DNA of 64,000 nt from the NCBI GenBank assembly GCA_041391225.1, contig JAWKOL010000012.1, forward strand, positions 132,344 to 196,343, read 5' to 3'. Positions within the stretch are counted from its first letter, which is position 1, and each line of letters opens with the position of its first letter. The translations under genes and the position numbers were made by a program. The stretch comes from RI-153 sp041391225. Lineage in GTDB: Bacteria > Chloroflexota > Anaerolineae > Caldilineales > Caldilineaceae. Under the pieces are notes generated by a model. The model did not search any database and was not told where the DNA came from. It worked only from the letters and a program-made list of their open reading frames with translations. Below, piece by piece: positions 1 through 8,249 of the stretch.

Positions 1-380
1 GCCACGAGATCGTGCTTGCGGGCGTCCCATTCGCCGGGTTTGCCGCCCACCGTGGTATCGAGGACAGGCGGACCGTCGTCCTGCGCCCAGTCGACGCAGA
101 GGTCAACGGTGCGCTTGAGCCGATCTAGATTGGCGGCGTACTGGTCCGCTGTGTCGGTGAGGAAGGGGGTGTGACCGGCCACGGCGGGCAGCGCCAGCTT
201 CAAATCCTTCAACATTTGGGCAATCCGCCGCCGCTCAGGACCATCCAACAGCGCCAGATCGGTGGTGTAGCCGGGGATCACCGTGATCTCCACGCCGTCG
301 TAGCCCAAATCGGCCAGATGGCGCAGCGCCACGTCGATGGGGACGGTAGGCATCCCCCAGGTCATGTAGCCGAGGTGCAT
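1..380 (-). CDS. Sugar phosphate isomerase/epimerase family protein (C-terminus beyond window)
   Basis: The minus-strand frame opens with an ATG at 380 and runs off the left edge after about 126 codons. It begins MHLGYMTWGMPTVPID and continues with LADLGYDGVEIT, the first strand and helix of the AP-endonuclease-2/xylose-isomerase-like TIM barrel; the family uses metal to isomerise or epimerise sugars or sugar phosphates. AAAGGAG lies about 6 bases upstream of the ATG, which fixes the start. A second protein of the same superfamily lies just upstream on the same strand, separated by an inverted repeat, so the two may be co-transcribed. The substrate cannot be told from this part. Confidence 0.8.
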   Translation of the reverse strand, partial: MHLGYMTWGMPTVPIDVALRHLADLGYDGVEITVIPGYTTDLALLDGPERRRIAQMLKDLKLALPAVAGHTPFLTDTADQYAANLDRLKRTVDLCVDWAQDDGPPVLDTTVGGKPGEWDARKHDLV

Positions 381-393
381 CGAAAGCTCCTTT

Positions 394-540
394 GATTTTC
401 GATTTTCGATTGACGATTTACGATTGTCGGGTTGAGGACGTGAGCGCGCATTGGAAAGAATCTTGTCAGAAATGAGCCACAAAAGACAAGATTGCGTGCT
501 CAACGGGAAAACGTCAATCGTCAATCGCAAATCGTCAATT
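394..540. repeat. Inverted repeat, family A (word GATTTAC/GATTGAC)
   Basis: The left arm (394-429) and right arm (511-540) are both tandem 7-base words of the GATTTAC/GATTGAC type and are inverted with respect to each other. A smaller pair, TCTTGTC/GACAAGA, lies inside. The repeat fills the gap between two minus-strand isomerase genes and overlaps the stop codon at 535-537. The same family recurs at 25778-25936 and 29424-29573. Confidence 0.8.
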
Positions 541-1355
541 ATCTAGTAGTCCCCTCACATAAGGCACCGCGCGTCTGAATCCGTCTTCGCCCGTGCGGCT
601 GGCTTCTTCCAGGCTGACCCAGCCGGTGTAGCCGATGGCGTGTAGCCGGTCGATCACGGCGGCGATGGGCGAGACGCCGGTGCCTGCCACGACAGGTTCG
701 AAGCTGCCGGTCTGGCGCAGGTCGTTGATGTGGACGACGCCGAGGCGGTGCTGCACGGCGTCGAGGATCATGAGCGGATCTTCGTTGCGCGCCAGGGGGT
801 TGGCGGTGTCGAAGAGGATGCGCAGGCCGCTGCCTTCGGTGCGGCGCACGATTTCCAGGAAGATGTCGGCGGGCTGCGAGAAGTCGTAGTGCGTCCAGCC
901 GTAGCCGATGGTGTGGTTCTCGTAGACCAGGACGATGCCCATTTCGTCGGCGTGATCGAGGCAGGAGATGAGGCCATCGACGGCCCAGTTGATACCGTCC
1001 TCGCGGGTAACGCCGGGGTGCGCCTGCCCCGCGGTGACACGCAGATACGAGACGCCCAGGCGGGCGGCATCGTCGATCATCAGCCGCAAGGACGCGCATT
1101 GGCGTTTGCGTTCATCGGCGTTGGGGTGGGTGAAGTCGGTGTACGTCACCATCACAGGGACGGTGATGCCGGCGTCCTGGGCCTGTTGGCGCAGGGCGTC
1201 GAGATCAGCCACGGCGCGGCTGGTAACGTGCGCCACGCTGATATCCGCGCCGTCGAGGCCGAGTTCGGCGGCAAAACGGAACCAATCGGCCAGCGAACGT
1301 CGACCGTCGGTGATGTCGGCGTAAAGAGAGAAACAGGCAAACAGCTTAGCTTCAT
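535..1355 (-). CDS. Sugar phosphate isomerase/epimerase family protein
   Basis: A TIM-barrel protein of about 270 residues with CFSLYADITDGRRSL near the N-terminus, then FAAELGLDGADIS, a central VLVYENH, FDTANPLA and GVVHINDL. These are metal-binding strand ends typical of the AP-endonuclease-2 superfamily. The C-terminus is WVSLEEASRTGEDGF. The best start is the ATG at 1355, but it lies in another frame from the body, so an indel probably falls within the first ten codons. The main frame stays open upstream only because it reads through a repeat. The gene may form a two-gene unit with the isomerase at the left edge. The substrate is unknown. Confidence 0.75.
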
Positions 1356-1395
1356 CTGGAACTCGATTCGTTTTGGGAGAAGGCAGAGAAATGAT

Positions 1396-1564
1396 GATCC
1401 ACGAAGGCACACGAAGGACCACGAAGAAGAGAAGGACACAGATTTCAGGACAATCACGACGGTAGAGAGAAGAAATGGACTGTTTTTGTCTAGAAGCCTG
1501 AAATCCGTGCAACCGTGCCAAGCTTTGCTCTGCTTCGTGTTTCTTCGTGTGGCTTCGTGGATCA
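1396..1564. repeat. Inverted repeat, family E (word CACGAAG)
   Basis: The left arm (1396-1428) is built of CACGAAG words spaced about 10 bases apart, and the right arm (1532-1564) is its near reverse complement (CTTCGTG words). The repeat lies in the divergent spacer before the DsbA-like gene. The rest of the spacer, about 1586-1784, holds no gene or clear promoter that I can recognise. Relatives are at 18608-18745 and 38167-38190. Confidence 0.8.
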
Positions 1565-1784
1565 AAATTCTGAAATCCCCTTGTTTTTGGATCTATCTAG
1601 GTCTGTGGGGCAAGGGGCAACGAAACGATCATACCGACGGGTGGTTGAATGCGCAAACCGCGATCTGAGGGTGTGGACGCGTCAGTGACTGAGCCGATCC
1701 TCGCAGAGGGGGATTGTCCCTACTGTCACCGTGTGCGCTCGCGTGGCAAAGTATCGCAAGTTACCATTCACCCCACCAGCGAGG

Positions 1785-2429
1785 ATGGAAATGGCAGACG
1801 CAAAGAAGAAATCAGCCGCACCCCCCAAAACATGGCGACGCGTGTTTCCCGTGGCCGGTGTCCTGTTGCTGCTGGCCGTGGTCGTCTTCTTCACCTGGCA
1901 GGAGACGAGCAACAGCCACGCCCTCGATCCCGAAGCTGTCCCTGATCCTGTGATTGGGGCGGTGGATGCGCCGATTGTGATCACCCGCTACAGCGATTTC
2001 GGCTGTCCGTCGTGCCGGTCGTGGCATTTGGCGGGTATTCAGGAGCGCATCCTGGCCGAGTACGCAGGACAGGTCCGCTTTGAGTGGAAGGATTTCGCCA
2101 TCATCGCTGCAATCGCCGCGTGCGTCGCAGGCGGCCCACTGCGCCGGCGCTCAGGAGCGTTCTGGGATTACCACGATCTCGTCTACGACAAGTACGCGGG
2201 CATCGAAGAGGACGCGCTGCGCGACTACGCCGTAGCCCTGGATCTGGACATGGCGCAGTTCGACCAATGCATGGATCTGGCGATCATGGAGCGCAAAGTC
2301 CGCGCCAACGAGCAGGAAGCGCGCCGCCTAGGCTAGCGGCACCCCGGCTTCGCCATCAACGGCCGTCCCCTGCCCGCGCCGCCGTCGTACGAACAGCTTG
2401 TGACGTTGATCGAAGCGGAATTGGAATAA
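1785..2429 (+). CDS. DsbA-like thioredoxin-fold protein, membrane-anchored, interrupted near the C-terminus
   Basis: The N-terminus has a basic stretch and one membrane segment (VFPVAGVLLLLAVVVFF), then the DsbA/BdbD-type motif RYSDFGCPSCRSWH. Its CPSC pair is the expected redox site for thiol oxidation or isomerisation outside the membrane. ATGs at 1785 and 1791 are both possible starts. The frame meets TAG at 2334-2336 just after EARRLG. The same frame then continues with PGFAINGRPL and EQLVTLIEAELE to TAA at 2427-2429, the usual cis-Pro loop and last helix of the family. The region expected to read GVRGTPGF is three bases short and changed, so this is probably a small error cluster rather than true truncation. 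Confidence 0.7.
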
Positions 2430-2431
2430 GA

Positions 2432-2521
2432 ATAGAACGGATTGGGCGGATTCAAACGGATTTCCAGAAAAATCCGCTGAGATCCGCCCAATCCGCTCGA
2501 TCCGCTCGATCCGCGTTCTAT
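2432..2521. repeat. Inverted repeat, family F (word GCGGATT)
   Basis: The outer arms ATAGAACG (2432-2439) and CGTTCTAT (2514-2521) pair, and an inner 13-bp stem pairs 2439-2451 with 2482-2494. The right half is made of ATCCGC words. It fills the gap between two convergent genes and touches the minus-strand stop codon at 2521. Relatives are at 24479-24560 and 48973-49048. Confidence 0.85.
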
Positions 2522-3660
2522 CAAACCAAGTTGTCGTGAATGTAATCGAAGTTGATATCCTGCCCCAACCCCGGCAACTGTGACACGTGGACGAAGCCTT
2601 CGTTGTCCATCGGGTCGTCGCGGCGGTTGAGCCAGGCGGGGACTTCCTCGTAGTCGATGAAGGGGTGCAGCGAGCCGCGCTCATAGTAGCGCCCGGGGAT
2701 CGACATGGCGCAGAGGATGTGCAGGTTGCCCGGCCCGCCACCGTGAACTTCGACGCTGATGTTGAACGCCTCGCACTGGGTGGATCGTCTTCATGGCCGG
2801 GGTGATGCCGCCCACGTCGCCCACGCCCACGCGGATCACGTCGGCGGCGCCGCGCTGATCCACTCGGCGCAGGCATAGTGCTTGCCCTCCGCCGTCTCCG
2901 GACCGACGATGAGCAGATCGGCCTGTTCCGTGAGCCAGACAAACGAGGACATGCTGTGCTCGCCCATCGGCTCTTCCATCCACAAATAATCAAGCTTCTC
3001 CAGCCCCCGCGCCAGTTGTAGCGATTCCTCGCGGCTGTAGTAGTGGAAGGGATCGAGCATCAGGTCCACGTCGGGGCCGACAGCCTCGCGCACCGCGGCG
3101 CACGCTTCGATGTCTCGTTTCACCGACGGCGCGCCGGGCATGGGCGGCTGCCACGTGTGCAACTTGAAGGCAGGATAACCGCGCTCCTTGATCGCCCAGG
3201 TGGCAAAATCGGCGTACTCCTGCGGCGTGGACAGCCCACCCTTCAGGTCATCGCCGCACATGGTGCTGGCATAGGCGGGGACTTTGTCACGCGTCGCCCC
3301 CAGGATCTTGTGGACGGGCTGTCCTAAATAGCGACCCACGAGATCCCACAGCGCCAGGTCCACCGCCGAAAGCACCCGATCCGACAGCGAACTCAAATTA
3401 AGGCGCTGCCGCTCACGCAGCAACTGCCACAAGTGTTCTCGATAGAGCGGATCTTGCCCCACCAAAAGCGGTTTAACCAGCCGCTCGATCACGCCGGCCG
3501 GCGCGCCGAACGAATAACCGCTCACCCCTTCATCGGTGCTGATCGTGAGGATCGACTGCGTCGCCTCATGCGGATCGCCGGGGTGACCATGTCCTTCGGA
3601 ATCGCGCACCGTGTTGCTGATGTAGCGAAAATTCTGTACAGATACGTCGGTGATCTTCAC
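2521..3660 (-). CDS. Mandelate racemase/muconate lactonizing (enolase superfamily) enzyme, two frameshifts
   Basis: The ATG at 3660 starts MKITDVSVQNFRY, the usual capping-domain opening. The barrel carries AFKLHTW (Lys-x-His), DLMLDPFHYY, WMEEPM and GPETAEG, which supply the acid/base and the Asp/Glu metal ligands of acid-sugar dehydratases. The reading frame shifts near 2860 and again near 2790, linking to RVGVGDVGGITPAMKTIH and then RRDDPMDNEGFVHVSQLP at the C-terminus. The joined length of about 380 residues is normal for the family. The likely role is dehydration of an acid sugar in uronate or sugar-acid catabolism; the exact substrate cannot be assigned. Confidence 0.75.
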
Positions 3661-3711
3661 AGGATTCTCCTTTTGTGGGGGTTGGGGTTTTGGGTTTTGG
3701 GGACTGGGATC

Positions 3712-3782
3712 TTGTGGACACAGATTGGCGGAAACACGGATTTTTCTGTCTCAATCCGTGTTTCCTCAATCCGTGTCCACAA
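3712..3782. repeat. Inverted repeat, family I (word ACACGGATT)
   Basis: The left arm (3712-3742) and right arm (3753-3782) are near reverse complements of about 30 bp with a roughly 10-base loop. Two one-armed repeats flank it: GGGGACT-type words at about 3672-3710, and an ATTACGC-type arm at 3817-3846. The latter encodes the last residues and stop codon of the minus-strand gene that ends at 3830. Confidence 0.8.
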
Positions 3783-3829
3783 AGAAATCTGTCCCGCCCG
3801 AAGACGAATCTCACGCTACGAATTACGCA

Positions 3830-5811
3830 TTACTCCTTACGCATTACATCTCCCCCCACCGCATCCAACGTCACCGCGCCGTTGTCCCACAGGACGGTGC
3901 CTGTGTCCATGTCGCGCACGGTGACCTGTCCTTGCGGCGTTTGCAGGGCGACATCGCTGGGCTGCACGCCGAGGTAGCCTGCCACCCATTTGCCGCGCGC
4001 CGGGCAGGCCCACAGCCACGCCGGTTCGGGCCGACAGGTGAGAACAGCGTCACCCACGGCGACGCGGCCGGTGGGGTTCTGTTTGGCGCTGTCGGTGTCG
4101 AGCATGGGGAAGTGGAGTTCGCTGTCCTGGGTCCAACGGCGCAGCAGACGCCACTGCATCGTGTCCACGGTGATGCCCAGCAGTTCGCCGTTCCGTTCGT
4201 AGGTGACGGTGTAGTGACGCTCACCGTCGGTGGCATCGGTGTAGGCGGGCGCCAGCATCTCGTCAAATTGACCAGCGTTGACGGCCTGGGCAAAGGCGCG
4301 CACGTCGGCGTAGTCGGTGCGGGCGGCTGTCTCCAGGAAGAAGGCGCAGATGGGGTGTCCCTGGTAGAAAAAGCCGGGGCTGCGCAATTCCCAGAAGCGC
4401 TTTTCCGGCCCCTGGTAGTTGTAGATCTCGAAGACGAGGTCGCCTTCCTTTTCCAGCAGGCGCATGGGCGTCTGGCGGCTCAACTTTGTCACCGTGAGCG
4501 GGTGGACGGCCATGAGCGCGTCCCCACTGGCCACGACCACGGTTGCGCCGGGTGGCACGTCGGCGGGCAGTTGTTCGACACGCTGATCGTCGATCCAGAT
4601 CTCGTCGACGTGCGCCGATTGTGTCCAGATAAAGTTGGCTTTGGCGCTCTTTCCACCCTGGAAACTGAGCGGTGCGTAGATCCCCAACACGCGGTTGCGC
4701 ACCTGCGCACCCAGGAACGAGCCTTCGTCGGGCAGATTGCGTGTCTTGGTGCGGTCGGTGGCGTGGTAGCTGTCGCCGAACCACTTGTCGTCGAGGACGT
4801 AGCGGGTGTAGAGCACGCCGGGCCTGTCCGCGGCGGGCCGGTTGTAGTGGGCCATGCACACGTCGGCCTGCGGATTCATGACGCCGGTGGTGCTGCCCAG
4901 GGCGTAGGCGTCGGTGAGGTAGGACGTGAGCACGATGCCGCGTTCACGGTTCACCGTCTCCACCAGTTGATAGGGCGTCGCCGTGCCGTCGAGGACGTCG
5001 GCAACCCAGGCGGGGATCGTGCCGTCGGCGATCCATTCGCGCAGCAGGTTGACCTCGGGCGGCGTCTCGCAGATGACGGACGGATGGTAGGCGCGTCCAT
5101 GTGGCGCGGCCCAGCGCCCGGTGCTGCCGTGAATGTGCAGGGCGACGCTGAGGCCGAGCCGAGCCGACATGGCGCGGGCGCGTTGACGCGTGGCGGCGTC
5201 GTCTACGTTGTCGGCCAGGCGCTTGAGGGCGCGCAGGTTGACGCTCATGTAGGTGGGGCTGTTGAACTCGAAGGGATGGCCGGAGGCGTTGGTGAAGTGC
5301 ATCCACGCTTCGAGTTTGTGGTAGCCGCGCTGGGCGATCTCCTGATCCCCCAGCAGTTCACCGCCCAGGCACGAGTTGAGGACATCGAGCAGCGTGATGT
5401 TGGTGTAGGCAACGTGGACATCAAGGCGGCGGATCTCATCGAGGCCCAGGCGCACGGCATCGAGCAGGCGGCGGCGCAGGTCGGCGGGCAGGCGCTCCCC
5501 GTGGCGGCGCAGCAGCGGGATCAGCGCTTCGAGCACAAATTCCACGGCGTTGAGGTCTTCGACGTGGCGGTCCTCGGCCATCCAGTAGAAGTTGCCGAAG
5601 TGGGGATCGTTGGGGTCGGTCTCCTGGCAGCGCAACACGGCGTCGAGCACATTTTCGGCCAGGGCCAGGTCTTCGGGTGTGCCGTTGGCCACCAGGTCCG
5701 CGCCCAGGCGGGCGGCGCGCGACTTTCGTGGAAACGTCCATACTCGGTGACCTTGGCAATCATGTACGTTTCGGGGTTGAAGTCTTCAGGCAAGGTCAGC
5801 GGCGTGGTCAT
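3830..5811 (-). CDS. Uncharacterised toroid-type protein with HGRAY motif (family member 1)
   Basis: About 660 residues. The start ATG at 5811 (MTTPLTLPEDFNPETYM) overlaps the stop of the upstream gene as ATGA. One frameshift near 5725 joins the first 30 residues to the long frame. The first half is helical, with pairs of helices as in alpha/alpha toroids. It contains YTNITLLDVLNSCLGGELL, FEFNSPTYMSVNLRALKRLA and APHGRAY; the second half looks like beta sandwich. The central block aligns by eye with the proteins at 15975-18550 and 19908-21762. Some polysaccharide lyases combine a toroid with a beta sandwich, so a carbohydrate enzyme is a reasonable guess. The last residues, VMRKE, are encoded by an intergenic repeat. 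Confidence 0.65.
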
Positions 5812-6422
5812 GATGCGGTCGATTCCTGGTCGGCGGGCGTGTCTTCGACCACAGGCGCGCTTTCAGCGGTGACAGTTTCCGGCGCGGGCGCGGGCTTGCG
5901 TTCTTTGTACTGGGGTTTGGCGTAGACGCGGAAGTTCTTCATCGCCGCCTGGAAAGTGGGCAACCACTCCTCGAACTCGTCCACGGTGGCGGCCTGGGCG
6001 GTGATGGTGAACTGGCGCGTGTCCTGGTAGATCACACGCACCCAACGCTTGCGCACGACGGTGCCTTCGCGGTAGGTGTAGTGGGCTTCCATGCCCAGTT
6101 GCCCGCCGGAATGCCACTCGCGTTGCGATTCGATGCGGCTCTCGATCAGTCGCCCGATGCCGGCGATGAAACCGACGTGCAGATCCTTGAGATCCTCGTG
6201 GTTGACGACGATGCCCAGGTCCTGTACGGCGACGGCGAAGATGGTGCGGTTGTCGTTGAAAACTGGGCCGTAGAGGACACCGCGGCGGCCGTCGAGCCAT
6301 TGGAACTGGTGCCAGGCGCTGGGGTACATCAACGAAAAGCCCAGGTAACGGTCATTGTGCAGCGAGAGACCAGAGGGTGCGGCCTGCGGCTCGGTGGCTG
6401 CATCCGCAGCTTGGGTGGTCAT
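5808..6422 (-). CDS. PsbP/DcrB-like small protein
   Basis: 204 residues. After a 20-residue polar start comes LSLHNDRYLGFSLMYPSAWHQFQW, then alternating strands and DEFEEWLPTFQAAMKNFRVY. This layout matches the PsbP/DcrB-like fold found in small bacterial proteins that describe a peptide segment with a Y-P-x-x-W entry motif. No signal peptide or catalytic residues are visible. AAAGGAG lies upstream of the ATG. The stop overlaps the start of the toroid-type gene by ATGA, so the two are translationally coupled. The tail is Pro/Glu-rich and probably disordered. The function is unknown. Confidence 0.65.
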   Translation of the reverse strand: MTTQAADAATEPQAAPSGLSLHNDRYLGFSLMYPSAWHQFQWLDGRRGVLYGPVFNDNRTIFAVAVQDLGIVVNHEDLKDLHVGFIAGIGRLIESRIESQREWHSGGQLGMEAHYTYREGTVVRKRWVRVIYQDTRQFTITAQAATVDEFEEWLPTFQAAMKNFRVYAKPQYKERKPAPAPETVTAESAPVVEDTPADQESTAS

Positions 6423-6498
6423 AAACGTTTAACTCCTTTGCGCTATTTTGTGATATCAAATTTGTGCGATTGAAAGGGTATGTCGGGGTAGGGTTTTC

Positions 6499-6527
6499 AG
6501 TATAGTAGCTGTGATTTCAATCTGCAA
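6499..6527 (-). promoter_or_regulatory. Possible minus-strand promoter for the PsbP-like gene
   Basis: Reading the minus strand, TATACT (6499-6504) is preceded at 17 bases by TTGCAG (6522-6527). The -10 box is good and the -35 box is weak. It faces the gene starting at 6422. Confidence 0.4.
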
Positions 6528-6567
6528 ACCACCCCCCAAAGATGGGTGTTAAGCTTACCATCCTGGT

Positions 6568-6595
6568 TTGACACTAAGACCAAGCATGGTATAAT
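6568..6595 (+). promoter_or_regulatory. Sigma70-type promoter upstream of the transporter operon
   Basis: TTGACA at 6568-6573 and TATAAT at 6590-6595 are both perfect consensus with a 16-base spacer. TG sits one base before the -10 box, giving an extended -10. It points at the membrane protein at 6728 and the importer genes beyond. The rest of the 305-base divergent spacer (6423-6727) shows no gene or repeat. Confidence 0.8.
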
Positions 6596-6727
6596 CAGCG
6601 CAGCCGTTCCCAAGACGACTTTTTCTATCCGGCACAAAAGAATCGTGTCGGCGACTGTTCCCCCACAGACGATGAAAAAAGCTCACAGCATCCTATTCTG
6701 GGTTGTTGAAAAGATGGTTATTTCATA

Positions 6728-7087
6728 ATGCGCGGCGACCTTCCTGGTAGCGATGCATCACCCAGCACCTGGATCTTGGCGTTCCGATATATTGCCTGTT
6801 ACCTGATCTGGTTCTTGATTTGTGGTGTAGCGCTCTGGCTGCTCTTTCTCTTTCGAACCAATCTCGTCGAAGATATCCTCTTCTTGCGTGTCAATCCCTG
6901 GCAACTGCGTACGTTGGACAAATGGTTTATCTACGTAGCGGGTGCAGTCTGGATTGTAGCCGTCTTCCTCTTAGAAGGTTATCTGCGCAAAGGCGTCGAG
7001 CAGGGCAAACTCCTGATCCGGGCGGGCCGTATTCTTGCGATACAACTCGCTCTGGTTGCCTTATCGTATCTCATTCAAGCTATCTAG
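6728..7087 (+). CDS. Small three-helix membrane protein, unknown
   Basis: 119 residues with three predicted membrane segments: IACYLIWFLICGVALWLLFL, FIYVAGAVWIVAVFLL and ILAIQLALVALSYLI. A short loop, RTNLVEDILFLRVNPWQL, lies between the first two. No known domain is recognised. It is the first gene after the promoter at 6568 and lies 61 bases before the importer ATPase, so it could be co-transcribed with the transporter. The Shine-Dalgarno sequence is weak. Confidence 0.6.
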   Translation: MRGDLPGSDASPSTWILAFRYIACYLIWFLICGVALWLLFLFRTNLVEDILFLRVNPWQLRTLDKWFIYVAGAVWIVAVFLLEGYLRKGVEQGKLLIRAGRILAIQLALVALSYLIQAI

Positions 7088-7148
7088 CTGTGCATACTAT
7101 TCCTCCGCATAGGTAGATTTCGTTACCCCTGTACAAGGAGGTATACCA

Positions 7149-8219
7149 TTGATCCGTACGGACGATGTGACCACGCCTGGGTCAGTCCAATCTCCCGGTG
7201 AATCTACCAGCCCTGTTTTGCTGGATGTCAAAAACCTGAAAAAGTGGTTCCCGATCAAACGTGGGTTTTTCTCACGCGTTGTGGGCCACGTCAAAGCCGT
7301 AGACGGTGTGAGCTTCTACGTGCGACAGGGCGAAACCTTGGGTTTGGTGGGTGAAAGTGGCTGCGGCAAGACGACCACGGGCCGTGTGATCATGCGTGCC
7401 TACACACCGACCGGCGGCGAAATGTGGTTCGACGACCAGAATCTGGGTCGCGTGAACCTGGCCGACGCCGACGAGCAGCAGATGAAGCGCCTGCGTCGCA
7501 ACATGCAGATGGTCTTCCAGGATCCGTATTCTTCGCTCAATCCCCGCATGAACCTGCTGCAAAACGTGGGCGAGCCACTCCTGGTGCATGGCATCGCCAG
7601 CGGCAAGGAGTTGGAGGATCGGGTGGCTGAGTTGCTGCGTGTCGTCGGTTTGCGCCCCGAGTACCTCAACCGCTATCCCCACGCCTTCAGCGGTGGACAG
7701 CGCCAGCGTATCGGTATCGCCCGCGCCCTGGCCCTCAACCCGCAGTTGATCGTGCTGGATGAGCCTGTCTCCGCGTTGGATGTGTCGGTGCAAGCGCAGA
7801 TTCTGAACCTCTTGCAGGATCTTCAGACGAAGTTCGGCCTGACCTATCTCTTCGTCGCACACGACTTGAGCGTGGTGGAACACATCAGCGACCGCGTGGC
7901 GGTGATGTACGTGGGGCAGTTGGTGGAAAGCGCCAAGACCAAGGAACTCTACACAAAACCGCTGCACCCCTACACCGAAGCGCTGCTCTCGGCTGTCCCC
8001 AAGCCCGATCCACTGGATCGCGGCGAGCCAATCGTCCTTGAAGGCGATGTGGCCGACCCGGCCAACCCGCCCAGCGGCTGCTACTTCCATCCCCGCTGCC
8101 GCTACAACGACCAAAATCGCTGCACCAAAGAGACGCCGGAACTGCGAGAGATCGCCCAAGGTCATTTCGTGCGTTGTCACTATGCCGGGGAATTGGATCT
8201 GCGCGGCGTTGTTGCGTAA
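7149..8219 (+). CDS. Oligopeptide/dipeptide-type ABC transporter ATP-binding protein (OppF/DppF type)
   Basis: 356 residues starting at TTG 7149. A perfect AAGGAGGT (7135-7142) six bases upstream decides this start. It carries Walker A (GESGCGKTT), the signature SGGQRQRIGIARAL, Walker B with VLDEPVSALD and the switch His (FVAHDLS). The C-terminal Opp/Dpp extension has GCYFHPRCRY. It energises uptake from the cytoplasmic face with the partner ATPase at 14906 and the permeases at 12641 and 13703. A radical SAM gene and the binding protein separate it from the permeases, an unusual order. No ATPase residue is missing. Confidence 0.93.
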   Translation: MIRTDDVTTPGSVQSPGESTSPVLLDVKNLKKWFPIKRGFFSRVVGHVKAVDGVSFYVRQGETLGLVGESGCGKTTTGRVIMRAYTPTGGEMWFDDQNLGRVNLADADEQQMKRLRRNMQMVFQDPYSSLNPRMNLLQNVGEPLLVHGIASGKELEDRVAELLRVVGLRPEYLNRYPHAFSGGQRQRIGIARALALNPQLIVLDEPVSALDVSVQAQILNLLQDLQTKFGLTYLFVAHDLSVVEHISDRVAVMYVGQLVESAKTKELYTKPLHPYTEALLSAVPKPDPLDRGEPIVLEGDVADPANPPSGCYFHPRCRYNDQNRCTKETPELREIAQGHFVRCHYAGELDLRGVVA

Positions 8220-8249
8220 TTTGTCTTTCGTTCACCAACCATAACCATC

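Noticed and set aside
3650..5872. A 740-codon open frame on the plus strand
   Set aside because: It is antisense to the toroid-type gene. High GC and codon bias of the real gene keep the opposite frame open. Its translation is rich in Val/Gly/His with no domain.
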